A stretch of 64,000 nt of DNA from Nocardia ninae NBRC 108245 (GTDB taxonomy: Bacteria; Actinomycetota; Actinomycetes; Mycobacteriales; Mycobacteriaceae). Both the position numbers and the translations under genes were made by a program. This document shows positions 37,669 through 45,854 of the stretch, one piece after another. Where the stretch lies: the NCBI RefSeq assembly GCF_007990755.1, contig NZ_BJXA01000002.1:124001-188000 (forward strand), read 5' to 3'. Position 1 is the stretch's first letter. Each line of letters opens with the position of its first letter. Under the pieces are notes generated by a model. It ran no database searches. It saw only the letters and a list, made by a program, of their open reading frames with translations, and was not told the DNA's origin.

Positions 37669-38616
37669 TCAAGCGGATCGGCCCCAGCTGTCGCTGCGGA
37701 TCTCGGTCTGCGGGAGCCAGTGGCGTTCGGGGGCGAACGGGGCGAAGTCGGCGGCGATATGGCTGCGGAGGCGGGGCAGCACGGGATGGCGATTGCTCCG
37801 GAGCCAGAGCATGGAGTGTGGATAGCAGGGCGTCGGCTCGGCGAGCGGGATCCGGCGGATGTCGGGATGCCAAGGGACGCGCAACAATTCACCGGAGAAG
37901 AGGTAGCCGTCGGCGGATTCGGCGATCTCGTCGAGCAGGTGATCCAGGCCGAAGTCCGGACCCGTGGTATCGATGGTGAGTCCGAAGTCCTCGGCGAGAT
38001 CGTCGTAGAACTGCGCCCATTCGCTGCCCGGCTCGTTGCCGGGCATCCGGGCGATCGAACCCGCGAGGTCGGCAAGGGCGACCCGGCGTCGATCGGCCAG
38101 GTGGTGTTTGTGGCCGACCAGGATGTGCAGGGGTTCGAGGTACGCGGGCATGTGGTCGATAGCGGGGTCCAGCGCGCCGACCACCCGCGCGAAGGCGACG
38201 TCGATGGTGCCGTTGACGAGGGCGGATCGGCCGCTGCGCAGTCCGCTGGACGTCACGATGTCGATCTCCACCCCGCGGTGGGTCTCGTGGAACGTCCGGA
38301 TGAGCTCGGTGGGCGCGAGACGGGTACCGAGCACGTCCACCCGCAGCGGACGGTCGTTTCCCTGTATCGACGCGACGGCCTGATCGGCCAGCGCGATCAG
38401 AGCGCGGGCATGGACGAGAAAGGCGGCCCCGGCCTCGGTGACGTCGCTGCCTTGGCGGGTGCGGTGGAACAGTGCCGTGCCCAGCGCGGCTTCCAACTTT
38501 GCGATGCGCTTGGAGACGGCCTGCTGGGTCAGTCCCAAATGGTCTGCCGCCGCGCCGAAGTGCTGGCAATCGGCGAGGACGAGGAAGGCTCGGACCGCGC
38601 CGAGATCCAGTTCCAA
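37669..38616 (-). CDS. LysR family transcriptional regulator
   Basis: 315 residues. I use the TTG at 38616 (AAAGGA 6 bp upstream), which gives the normal LysR N-terminus. A GTG at 38631 is in frame but lies inside the dyad at 38630-38644. The winged helix-turn-helix (about 5-60) reads FLVLADCQHFGAAADHLGLTQQAVSKRIAKLE, and the rest is the usual periplasmic-binding-protein-like effector domain. No adjacent metabolic operon points to the target. dnaE1 lies downstream on the same strand, 189 bp away. Confidence 0.88.
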   Translation of the reverse strand: MELDLGAVRAFLVLADCQHFGAAADHLGLTQQAVSKRIAKLEAALGTALFHRTRQGSDVTEAGAAFLVHARALIALADQAVASIQGNDRPLRVDVLGTRLAPTELIRTFHETHRGVEIDIVTSSGLRSGRSALVNGTIDVAFARVVGALDPAIDHMPAYLEPLHILVGHKHHLADRRRVALADLAGSIARMPGNEPGSEWAQFYDDLAEDFGLTIDTTGPDFGLDHLLDEIAESADGYLFSGELLRVPWHPDIRRIPLAEPTPCYPHSMLWLRSNRHPVLPRLRSHIAADFAPFAPERHWLPQTEIRSDSWGRSA

Positions 38617-38629
38617 CTCGGTTCCTTTC

Positions 38630-38644
38630 ACAACAGGGGGTTGT
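38630..38644. promoter_or_regulatory. ACAAC-N5-GTTGT dyad in lysR promoter
   Basis: ACAAC-AGGGG-GTTGT fits the T-N11-A type of LysR site and lies 13 bp upstream of the chosen lysR start. It shares half-sites with 37569-37583. Confidence 0.55.
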
Positions 38645-39068
38645 CGGCCGAAGAGCCACACTAGGCGCGTCGGGCGTGGAGGGCCATCTCCGGTGGCTCG
38701 CCGAAACATCGCCGGGGCGCCGCCGGGCATCGGCAAGAGGTGCAGCGTCTTTCGGGCAACACATATTTTCTCGCGGGTAGATCATTCGGCGACGGCAGCT
38801 GTATTCCCCACTCGTCATCTGGGGTTTCACCCAGCCGACGCCGCGGCTTAATCTCCGCCCATCGGGAATTCATACGTCCCTTTGGAGGAGTCGATATGTC
38901 CCGTATCTTCCGGCCGACTCGATCCAGGTGCCCGGCCTCGTGCCGGGCGGCGTCCTGTGTGCGGGCGCGGCGGGCATCGGGACAGGCGAAGTCCGCGTCG
39001 GGGACGGCGAACAACCTCACGCTGCGCAATGCGGTGGCCGGCGGTTGTGCGAGAGACAAGGGAAGTCC
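38645..39068. other. 424-bp lysR-carboxypeptidase interval
   Basis: It contains the promoter side of lysR and a possible 58-codon leader frame (38896-39072). No other gene is supported. Confidence 0.5.
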
Positions 39069-39072
39069 ATGA
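38896..39072 (+). CDS. Possible leader ORF translationally coupled to the carboxypeptidase gene
   Basis: 58 residues. The ATG at 38896 has a very good GGAGGAG 5 bp upstream, and the stop TGA overlaps the carboxypeptidase ATG at 39069 as ATGA. The peptide is rich in Arg, Ser, Ala and has five cysteines but lacks a clear hydrophobic segment. It may be a coupling leader without function as a protein, or a spurious frame. I cannot distinguish the two. Confidence 0.35.
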   Translation: MSRIFRPTRSRCPASCRAASCVRARRASGQAKSASGTANNLTLRNAVAGGCARDKGSP

Positions 39073-40502
39073 GCAGAGTACGCAATATTCTGGCATCTTT
39101 GACCGCGGTGACGGTGTGCGGTTTTTCGACGCTGGCCCTGAATCCGGCGGCGGCGCACGGCCAGGATGACTCGCCTTACTACTGGGAAGTTCCGGTGCCG
39201 ACCCAGGCGCAGAAGGACATCATCGAGGAGGCCGGGATCGAAATGGTTCCGGCCGGTCCGGGGCAGGTGACCATCGCCGCGGACGAGGCGACCGCCAAGG
39301 CGCTGCGGGAACGCGGACTCCAACCGAAAAAGGGTGCGCCGGTATACAAGTCGTTACCGCAGGAGCGAAAAGCTCCGGACCCGACGTATTACGGCGGTTA
39401 TCACACCGCGGCGGACCTGCTCAAGCATGCCTCGGATGTGGCGGCCAAATACCCGGGCATCGCCCAGGTGCACGACATCGGCAAGAGCTGGAAGGCCGAA
39501 CGAGGCACCGGCGGGCACACCATGAAGGTCATCTGCCTGACCGGAATCGCGAAGAAGGCCACCGATCAGGAGAAGGCCACGGCGAAAACAACGCTTGCCC
39601 CGAACGGCTGCGCGATGTCGCCCACTGCCTCGACCAAGCCGCGTTTCCTGTTGACCGCGCAGATCCACGCCCGCGAGCTGGCGACCGGCGAACTGGCCTG
39701 GAAGTGGATCGACTACCTCGCCAACGGCTACGGCACCGACGCCACGGCGACCTCGATCCTGGACAACACCGAGATCTGGGTGGTCCCGGTGACCAACCCG
39801 GACGGGGTCGACGTGACGGCCAGCGGCGGGAACCGGCCGAAGATGCAGCGTAAGAACGTCAACAACACCCAGACTCCCTCGTCCTGCTCGGTCGTGGACG
39901 GGTCCGGCAACGGTCCCGGCGTCGATCTGAACCGCAACTTCACCATCCGCTGGGGTGGTGACTCGCGGAACCCCTGTTCGCAGACGTTCCAGGGCCCGCG
40001 CGCCGCTTCCGAACCGGAAACCCAAGCGGTACAGCGGCTTTACGCGAGCCTGTTCACCAATCAGCGCCCCGCGGGCAGCCGGGATGTTCCGGATACTGCC
40101 AAGGGAATCGTGATCGATCTGCACGCATACGGTAATTACGGAATCATTCCGAGCGGCGCCACCACGAAGAACGCCAGCCAGTTGCGCGCATTGGCCAGGA
40201 AGATCGTTCCCGGGTTCACCGTCGGCACCTCCGAGGAAACCGTCGGATACTCGACCACCGGAACGACCGACGATCAGGCACACGGCGCATTGGGACTGGC
40301 CGCCCTCACCATTGAAATCGGCCCGAACAATTCGTCGTCCTGCGGCGGCTTCATGCCCCGCTACTCCTGCGTGAACGACACCTTCTGGCCGCAGATCAAG
40401 CGGGCGTTCACCACCGCGGCGCAATCCGCGGGCGCACCGTACAAGCAGACACAACCGAGTCCGGCAGACAACCAAACACAGCAGCTTCCCGCAGGTAGCT
40501 GA
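39069..40502 (+). CDS. Secreted M14 zinc carboxypeptidase
   Basis: 477 residues from the ATG at 39069. Residues 1-30 form a signal peptide ending AAAHG; a propeptide-like region (about 31-105) precedes the catalytic domain. The M14 zinc ligands are His200 and Glu203 (HARE) and His352 (LHAYG), and Glu416 (TIEIG) is the general base; NPDG and VDLNRNF are the usual substrate-binding segments. It removes C-terminal residues from peptides outside the cell. The C-terminus is Gln/Pro-rich. Confidence 0.93.
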   Translation: MSRVRNILASLTAVTVCGFSTLALNPAAAHGQDDSPYYWEVPVPTQAQKDIIEEAGIEMVPAGPGQVTIAADEATAKALRERGLQPKKGAPVYKSLPQERKAPDPTYYGGYHTAADLLKHASDVAAKYPGIAQVHDIGKSWKAERGTGGHTMKVICLTGIAKKATDQEKATAKTTLAPNGCAMSPTASTKPRFLLTAQIHARELATGELAWKWIDYLANGYGTDATATSILDNTEIWVVPVTNPDGVDVTASGGNRPKMQRKNVNNTQTPSSCSVVDGSGNGPGVDLNRNFTIRWGGDSRNPCSQTFQGPRAASEPETQAVQRLYASLFTNQRPAGSRDVPDTAKGIVIDLHAYGNYGIIPSGATTKNASQLRALARKIVPGFTVGTSEETVGYSTTGTTDDQAHGALGLAALTIEIGPNNSSSCGGFMPRYSCVNDTFWPQIKRAFTTAAQSAGAPYKQTQPSPADNQTQQLPAGS

Positions 40503-40514
40503 TTCCATTCCCGC

Positions 40515-40548
40515 GCGCCGACCTGGTCCCTGGTGGCCGGGTCGGCGC
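40515..40548. terminator. Terminator-like hairpin after carboxypeptidase
   Basis: GCGCCGACC and GGTCGGCGC pair exactly around a 16-nt loop, just after the carboxypeptidase stop at 40502. No long T-run follows, as is common in these genomes. Confidence 0.55.
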
Positions 40549-40708
40549 TCGGCTGCGTGTGCCGGGAACGGTGACGTTGGTAACTGGACAGATTCTTCCG
40601 AATGTAAAGCTGATAGCTTGTGCTGGCCATGCTTGCGCCACGCGGGCGATCGCTCCGGTAGTCGAATTCCGGTCATGATCTCACCGCCGATGTAAGGGCG
40701 GTATCGCG

Positions 40709-41893
40709 ATGACCAACAACCGCTTGTCATTTCGGTCCCGGTGGCAATACCGGGTCGATTACCACTGGGTGGTCGATTTTCTCGAATACCATTCCGTGCT
40801 CGGCCGGATCAAGGTCGTGATCGGCGCGGGTGGCCTCATGATGCTGGTGAACGCCGCGCTGATGGCGGTCTCGCCGGCCGGTGTGCACGGGAGGGCCGGC
40901 ACCGCGGTAACCATGTTGTCCGCCGTTATCGGCGGTCTATGGGCCGTGCGCTGGTGGGCGCTGTCGTGGCCGCGCGAGGCCGAATCGCTGGCCTGGATCG
41001 CCGCCATCGACGTCGTCACCACCATCGACAGCATGCTCGTCCAGGATCGTGTCCTCGGCGCCCTCGGAATGATCATGCTGGTCGCGACGGGCACCTATGT
41101 GGCGGTCTTCCACAGTCCGCGGATCCTGGCCCTGAGCCTCGGCTGGTCGCTGCTGTCGATCCTGGTGCTGTCGGCCACGATGGTGCTCGGCACCGGACGC
41201 TGGCGCGGCGATATCGCGCTCGGCATCGCGGTCGTGGTGGCCAATCTCGCTGTAATCGGTGTGGTGTTGCCGACCGTGCAGCTCTCGCACTGGCTGCTGC
41301 GGATGGACGCGCTGTCCGATCCGCTCACCAGACTGCTGAACCGACGCGGCCTGGACTCGCACTGGTCGGAACGCGCCGGATGGGCCGGGCGCCCAACGGG
41401 TTACGCGATCGCGTTGGACCTGGACCGGTTCAAAGCTGTGAACGATACGTTCGGCCACCCGTTCGGCGACGAGGTCTTGCAGCGGACCGCGGATCGGCTG
41501 CGATCGGCGGCCGACTCCGATGCCCTCATCGCGCGCACCGGCGGCGAGGAGTTCGCGGTGGTCGGCTGGGTGCGTGACGTGCCTGCCGCCGTGGTCGCCG
41601 AGCGGCTGCGTGCCGCGATCGCGACGATGCCCGGCCTGCCGATCACCATCACCGCCAGCGTCGGCGCCGCATTGTTCACGGCGTCCCGGACCGGCGAACT
41701 GCCGCCGCATCAGCACGTCCTGCGCGCCGCCGATGCGGCGATGTATCGAGCGAAGCGACTGGGCGGCAACACCATTGTCCTCACCGACGTGGGGTCGACC
41801 GCACAGGAACCGGACTCGAGCTGTTTCGCCAAGGCCGGCGCCGAGGTTTCCAGGCTCACTCGACCGCGACACGAGCAGCACCGCCGATCCTGA
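40709..41893 (+). CDS. Membrane-bound GGDEF diguanylate cyclase
   Basis: 394 residues. Five or six hydrophobic helices occupy residues ~35-205 and form a membrane sensor. The GGDEF domain follows, with DALSDPLTRLLNRRG at its start and the signature RTGGEEF intact; SVGAALF and ADAAMYRAKRLGGN complete it. No RxxD inhibitory site precedes the signature. It should make cyclic di-GMP from GTP. It lies just upstream of the biotin carrier gene on the same strand (36-bp gap), probably by chance rather than as part of the polyketide cluster. Confidence 0.92.
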   Translation: MTNNRLSFRSRWQYRVDYHWVVDFLEYHSVLGRIKVVIGAGGLMMLVNAALMAVSPAGVHGRAGTAVTMLSAVIGGLWAVRWWALSWPREAESLAWIAAIDVVTTIDSMLVQDRVLGALGMIMLVATGTYVAVFHSPRILALSLGWSLLSILVLSATMVLGTGRWRGDIALGIAVVVANLAVIGVVLPTVQLSHWLLRMDALSDPLTRLLNRRGLDSHWSERAGWAGRPTGYAIALDLDRFKAVNDTFGHPFGDEVLQRTADRLRSAADSDALIARTGGEEFAVVGWVRDVPAAVVAERLRAAIATMPGLPITITASVGAALFTASRTGELPPHQHVLRAADAAMYRAKRLGGNTIVLTDVGSTAQEPDSSCFAKAGAEVSRLTRPRHEQHRRS

Positions 41894-41929
41894 CCTCGTA
41901 CGGTCTACCCACGAGGAATGGATACAGCG

Positions 41930-42475
41930 ATGACAGCAGCGTCCGACAACGTCAGGCCCGCGGCCGCGGTCGACAACGGTCGTGCCGGACCACCCGACGC
42001 CGCCGAGGTGGCGCAACTGAACGACCTGCTCGATCATGTCCGAGCCAACGCACTGCGCCTGCAAGCCGACTTCGGTGTCCCGCCGAGCGTGCTGCGCATC
42101 CGCGCGGGAGAGGTCACGGTCGAGGCCGAGTGGCCGCAAACCCCCGCGCCTGATCTGGGAGTTGCTGCACACCAGAATGTTTCGAGTTCCACTGAGGGCG
42201 AAGCAGCGGTGGTGGTGGACTCGCGTTATCTCGTGCGCGCTCCTTCCGTAGGCGTGTTCTACCGGGCTCCCAAACCTGGCGCCGCGCCGTTCGTCGCCGT
42301 CGGCGACCACGTCGAGCCGCAAACTCAGGTGGCGATCGTGGAAGTCATGAAGCTGATGATCCCGGTGCACGCCGGAGTCGCCGGACGGGTGGCGGAGGTG
42401 CTGGGTCCGGAGGGTGGCCCGGTCGAGTTCGACGAGCCGTTGTTCGCCATCGAACCGGATGCGGCCACCGCCTGA
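41930..42475 (+). CDS. accB: Biotin carboxyl carrier protein of acetyl-CoA carboxylase
   Basis: About 181 residues from the ATG at 41930; an ATG at 41918 is possible. The C-terminal biotinyl domain contains EVMKLM, whose lysine (Lys141) is biotinylated, and the N-terminal part is a flexible Ala/Pro linker. It carries carboxybiotin between AccC and AccDA, both encoded downstream on the other strand, to make malonyl-CoA for the polyketide synthase. This is the first gene of the cluster. It ends in a long hairpin. Confidence 0.9.
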   Translation: MTAASDNVRPAAAVDNGRAGPPDAAEVAQLNDLLDHVRANALRLQADFGVPPSVLRIRAGEVTVEAEWPQTPAPDLGVAAHQNVSSSTEGEAAVVVDSRYLVRAPSVGVFYRAPKPGAAPFVAVGDHVEPQTQVAIVEVMKLMIPVHAGVAGRVAEVLGPEGGPVEFDEPLFAIEPDAATA

Positions 42476-42499
42476 ACGCTTCGTTCAGGCGGTGGCCGC
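42461..42499. terminator. 18-bp perfect hairpin terminator
   Basis: GCGGCCACCGCCTGAACG and CGTTCAGGCGGTGGCCGC pair perfectly around a CTT loop. The stem covers the accB stop codon and sits between convergent genes. Confidence 0.85.
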
Positions 42500-42506
42500 C
42501 GGGAGC

Positions 42507-43256
42507 TCAGGCAGGCACGATGGCGACGACGCGAGTCCAGCCCGCGCCTGCCCCGCCCACCGGTATCGGGAAACACGCGATGGTGAACCCGGTAGCGGTG
42601 GGCAGTTCTTCGAGATGTGCCAGCTTCTCCAGTTGCAGATATTCGCGTTGCCGTCCATAGATGTGGGCGGGCCACAGCGCGCGGGGATCGCGGCTACGGC
42701 GGTACTCGTCGATCATCTGCCGCATCGGCCGGTCGAGACCCCACGCGTCGATGCCGATCACCCGAATGCCTTGCTCCACCAGGAATTGCGTGCCTTCACC
42801 GCTGAGGCCCGGATAGTGGTCCAGGTAGGCCGCCGTACCCCAGAACCGGTCGGCACCGGTCCACAACAGCACGATCTCGCCGGGGGCCAGCTGGTGGTCG
42901 ATGCTGTCGAGCGCACCCGCCAGATCCGCCGGCGTGATCGCCTCGCCCGCAGGCACGGCCCGCATGTCCAGGCGAACGCCGGGACCGTAGCACCACTCGA
43001 GCGGCACCTGATCGATGCTGCGGGCCGGCTGCCCCGCACAGAGCGGACCGTAGTGCAGCGGTGCGTCCATATGAGTTCCGGTGTGCGTGGTCAGCGTGAC
43101 GGTCTCATTGGAGATCGCCATCCCGTCCGGAAAGTCCTCGGGCGCAAGGCCGAGCACGGTCGCACCGCTGCGATGATCGAGCAGATCGATCTTCACCGGC
43201 GTCGCCTCGCTCGGCGCGTCCCGGAGCACCACGCTCAGATCGATCAGGCGAGTCAT
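42507..43256 (-). CDS. Cyclase-family metal-dependent hydrolase (PF04199 type)
   Basis: 249 residues from the ATG at 43256, overlapping the preceding gene by ATGA. The family signature HTGTHMDAPLHYG (HxGTHxDxP) supplies the metal ligands. PF04199 includes kynurenine formamidases and proteins labelled polyketide cyclases in aromatic clusters. Here it is coupled to a Dabb-SRPBCC cyclase/aromatase gene in a type II PKS cluster, so a role in folding or ring closure of the poly-beta-keto chain is the natural reading. Confidence 0.87.
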   Translation of the reverse strand: MTRLIDLSVVLRDAPSEATPVKIDLLDHRSGATVLGLAPEDFPDGMAISNETVTLTTHTGTHMDAPLHYGPLCAGQPARSIDQVPLEWCYGPGVRLDMRAVPAGEAITPADLAGALDSIDHQLAPGEIVLLWTGADRFWGTAAYLDHYPGLSGEGTQFLVEQGIRVIGIDAWGLDRPMRQMIDEYRRSRDPRALWPAHIYGRQREYLQLEKLAHLEELPTATGFTIACFPIPVGGAGAGWTRVVAIVPA

Positions 43257-44095
43257 GCTGCGGTCCCGGCCAATTCCGCGGTGATCCGCTCCGCCTCCGT
43301 CTTGACCGCGGCCAGATCGGCGACGCTGTTGCGCTCGACCGCGGCCTGCAACATCTCGTCGGCCTCGGCGTAGGTGTACTTCCCGGCGACCTTGCCGTCG
43401 ACGGGTTCGCGCGCCACGAAGTCGTGGGTCAGCACCAGTTGGGTGTGGTCGTCGTCCAGCGGCAGCGCCCGCCACTCACCGCCCATGTGCCCCATCAGCG
43501 GCGCCTTCTCCAGCTGCTGGTAGGCGATGACGTGCCGGTCGGCGTCGAGGTCGCGGCGGGAGACCCACGATTGGTTCGCCCCGCTCACCTCGACGACGAG
43601 CCGGGCGATCTGATGCGTCGGCGACTCCTCGAGGATGGTGACCTGCTGGGTCGGCGGGAAGATCTTGGCGTATCCCTCGACATCGGCGAGGACGCCCCAG
43701 ACGACGTCGACCGGTGCCTCGACGGTGACTGTGTGCTCGGTGTGGTGCATGGTGGCTCCGTTCGTCGGTGTGCGGCGGGCGAGGAGATCCTCGTGGTTGG
43801 CGTAGGCGGCGTCGTAGGTGATCTTCGAGCGCCACTGGGAGATGAAGCCGTGGACGTGCGGCAGTTCGGAGAAGGTCCGCAGGTCCGCGATGGTCCGGCA
43901 GGAGAACTGCGCGATGGCGTCGGCGGTGACGCCCTGGGCGCCGTCGTCGACGGGCAGCCGAATGTGCGGGCCGTGGCCGAATTGTTCGATGAGATCCGAA
44001 CTTTCGGCGAGCGCGCGCAGTCCGGTGAAGAACTGGTCGCGGTCCTGTTCGCTGACCGAGTTCGCGAAACGGTAGATGATTGTGTGGATTATCAA
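43253..44095 (-). CDS. Dabb-SRPBCC two-domain cyclase/aromatase
   Basis: 280 residues from a TTG at 44095 (GGAGG 5 bp upstream). Residues 1-110 look like a Dabb-type dimeric alpha/beta barrel (IIHTIIYRF start, SELPHVHGFISQW). After a short linker a SRPBCC/START-type polyketide cyclase domain begins (MHHTEHTVTVEAPVDVVWGVL), with GEWRALPLDDDHTQLVLTHDF typical of TcmN-like aromatase/cyclases. The reading frame is continuous. An internal ATG at the second domain could also allow separate synthesis. Both domain types occur as separate proteins in aromatic PKS clusters. Confidence 0.8.
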   Translation of the reverse strand: MIIHTIIYRFANSVSEQDRDQFFTGLRALAESSDLIEQFGHGPHIRLPVDDGAQGVTADAIAQFSCRTIADLRTFSELPHVHGFISQWRSKITYDAAYANHEDLLARRTPTNGATMHHTEHTVTVEAPVDVVWGVLADVEGYAKIFPPTQQVTILEESPTHQIARLVVEVSGANQSWVSRRDLDADRHVIAYQQLEKAPLMGHMGGEWRALPLDDDHTQLVLTHDFVAREPVDGKVAGKYTYAEADEMLQAAVERNSVADLAAVKTEAERITAELAGTAA

Positions 44096-44155
44096 GCGAG
44101 CCTCCGCTGGTCGAGTGCTGTCACGCTCGATCGTGCGCGGGCGGGCTCGAGGTTC

Positions 44156-44254
44156 ACTCGTACGCGAGTTGAGACGGCGCGGCAGGCACCGGTCCGGCCG
44201 GCCGACCACCACAACCCCTCACGCGCTGCGTACGGAACGCTCCGTACGCAGCGC
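44156..44254. promoter_or_regulatory. Two CGTACGC-containing dyads, cyclase/hxlR divergent promoter
   Basis: Site 1: ACTCG-TACG-CGAGT (44156-44169). Site 2: an exact 14-4-14 dyad at 44223-44254 with arms GCGCTGCGTACGGA and TCCGTACGCAGCGC. Both lie in the 268-bp divergent region between the cyclase gene and hxlR, and both contain CGTACGC. They are candidate HxlR operators. Confidence 0.55.
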
Positions 44255-44363
44255 CGCGGTGGTCGGCCGGTCGAGGTGCCATCGGTCCTGCCGCACCGAA
44301 CGCCGACGGTAGTCCCGCCGATACGCACCAACGGGTGCCTAACGACTTGGCAGGCTGAGATTC

Positions 44364-44750
44364 ATGACGACGCCAGCCGATTCCCGGTACACCTCGTCCC
44401 CGGACGCTGTCGCGGGCCGTTGCCCGCCGCGGCTGGTGGCCCCCCTGTTCGGCAACTCCTGGCTGACGGTCACGGCGTACGCGCTGCGCGAGGGGCCGAT
44501 GCGCACGGGTCAGTTGCGTCGCAGCATCGGCGGCATCAGTCAGAAGATGCTCACCCAGACGCTGCGGCGGATGGAAGACATGGCCTTGGTCGAACGCAGG
44601 CGTTATCCGGAAGCCCCGCCGCGCGTCGAATATCAGCTCACCGCGGCGGGGAAAGACCTGCTGCTTCCCATTTTCGCGTTGGGTGCGTGGGCGCACCGCC
44701 ACGGTGATGCGGTGCGCTCCGCGATGGCCGAGCATCCCGCCGGACGGTAA
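44364..44750 (+). CDS. HxlR-type winged-helix regulator
   Basis: 128 residues from the ATG at 44364. The winged helix-turn-helix reads LFGNSWLTVTAYALREGPMRTGQLRRSIGGISQKMLTQTLRRME, followed by the wing VEYQLTAAGKDLL. A cysteine lies just before the domain (GRCPPR), as in redox-sensing HxlR proteins. It is divergent from the polyketide cyclase gene across a region with two CGTACGC dyads, so it probably controls the early cluster genes. Confidence 0.88.
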   Translation: MTTPADSRYTSSPDAVAGRCPPRLVAPLFGNSWLTVTAYALREGPMRTGQLRRSIGGISQKMLTQTLRRMEDMALVERRRYPEAPPRVEYQLTAAGKDLLLPIFALGAWAHRHGDAVRSAMAEHPAGR

Positions 44751-44769
44751 AGGCCCGGCGGGATCGCTG

Positions 44770-45525
44770 CTAATAAGCCACCCGGTCCTCGGTCAGCAGT
44801 TCCTGCTGGATCGACTGGAGCTCCGAGGTCGGCCGCACACCCAATTCCGCGTCGAGTACCTGCCACAGATCCCGATACGCCGCCAGCGCCTCCGCCCGGC
44901 GCCCGCATTTGTGCAGCACCTTTATCAATTGGGCGTGCAGATTTTCGTTGAGCGGGTTTTCGGCCACCAGTAACCGAAGTTGCGGAATAAGTCCTCGGTA
45001 ATTACCGGTGCGCTGTTTGAGTTCGATATCGAGTTCTAGCGTCGTGAGTCGTACTTCTTTCAGATAGGTGACGTAGGCGTCGAGTACCTGACCCTTCGGA
45101 ATACCGACCAAGAACGGCCCGCGCCATAATTTGCGGGTCACGTCCAAATGATCGATCACCGATTCCAGATCACCGAGTGCGTACGCTTTGGTGGCCTTGT
45201 CGACGTGCGCGATGTATGCCCGCACGTCGACCGACTCGTCGGCCACCTCGATCGCGTACCCGGACGGCCTGGTGACCAGGATGTCCTTGTCGCCGGACAG
45301 CGCCGCGAACATCTTGCGGGCGTGGTAGACGTAGGTTTGCAGGGTGGTGAGCGCGCTGCGGGGCATGTCCTCGCCCCAGAGTTCCTCGATCAAGGAATCC
45401 ACGCTCACCGTCTCGCCGTTCTGAATCAATAACAAGCCGAGTAGTTGGCTTATTTTCGATTGTGTCAACAGGATCGGCCCTTCGTCGGCGACGATTTCGA
45501 ACTGGCCGAGCAGCTTGAACCTCAT
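44770..45525 (-). CDS. SARP-family pathway-specific activator
   Basis: 251 residues from the ATG at 45525. The N-terminal OmpR-like winged helix (about 1-92) and the bacterial transcriptional activation domain (about 95-245) match SARPs such as ActII-ORF4 and RedD. SARPs activate polyketide genes by binding heptamer direct repeats spaced 11 bp. Two such repeats occur in this cluster (51506-51523 and 57238-57255). The protein is of the small SARP type without an NB-ARC domain. Confidence 0.92.
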   Translation of the reverse strand: MRFKLLGQFEIVADEGPILLTQSKISQLLGLLLIQNGETVSVDSLIEELWGEDMPRSALTTLQTYVYHARKMFAALSGDKDILVTRPSGYAIEVADESVDVRAYIAHVDKATKAYALGDLESVIDHLDVTRKLWRGPFLVGIPKGQVLDAYVTYLKEVRLTTLELDIELKQRTGNYRGLIPQLRLLVAENPLNENLHAQLIKVLHKCGRRAEALAAYRDLWQVLDAELGVRPTSELQSIQQELLTEDRVAY

Positions 45526-45854
45526 TTTCCATTCCCCCCCGGGGTGTCGGACATGCGTCAAGACGGTCAACGTCGCACTGGTCGTAGCTGACCGTTGAAT
45601 GTGTTCGAACCAAGAGTACGTCGCGCCCCGGCCGCGACGGCTCCGAATGCTGACACGGGGTCGATAGAGAAATTATCGCTCGATTCGACCCGAATCGTGC
45701 CGCTCGAATGCTATCGCGACTATTCTCTGCACCCCAAGCCCAGACTTCTGTGGTCGGCACCTATGGGTGCTCAACGATAGCCTGAGTTTCACATTTCGAT
45801 TCGGTCACGTAATACCTATCGTCCGAAAGGCTCATGTCCTATTTATCTGATTCG
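45526..45854. promoter_or_regulatory. 329-bp sarp upstream region
   Basis: No gene is seen. The region is relatively AT-rich and has the exact dyad CGATTCG-ACC-CGAATCG (45681-45697). A repeated CGCTCGA occurs at 45677 and 45701. Confidence 0.45.
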
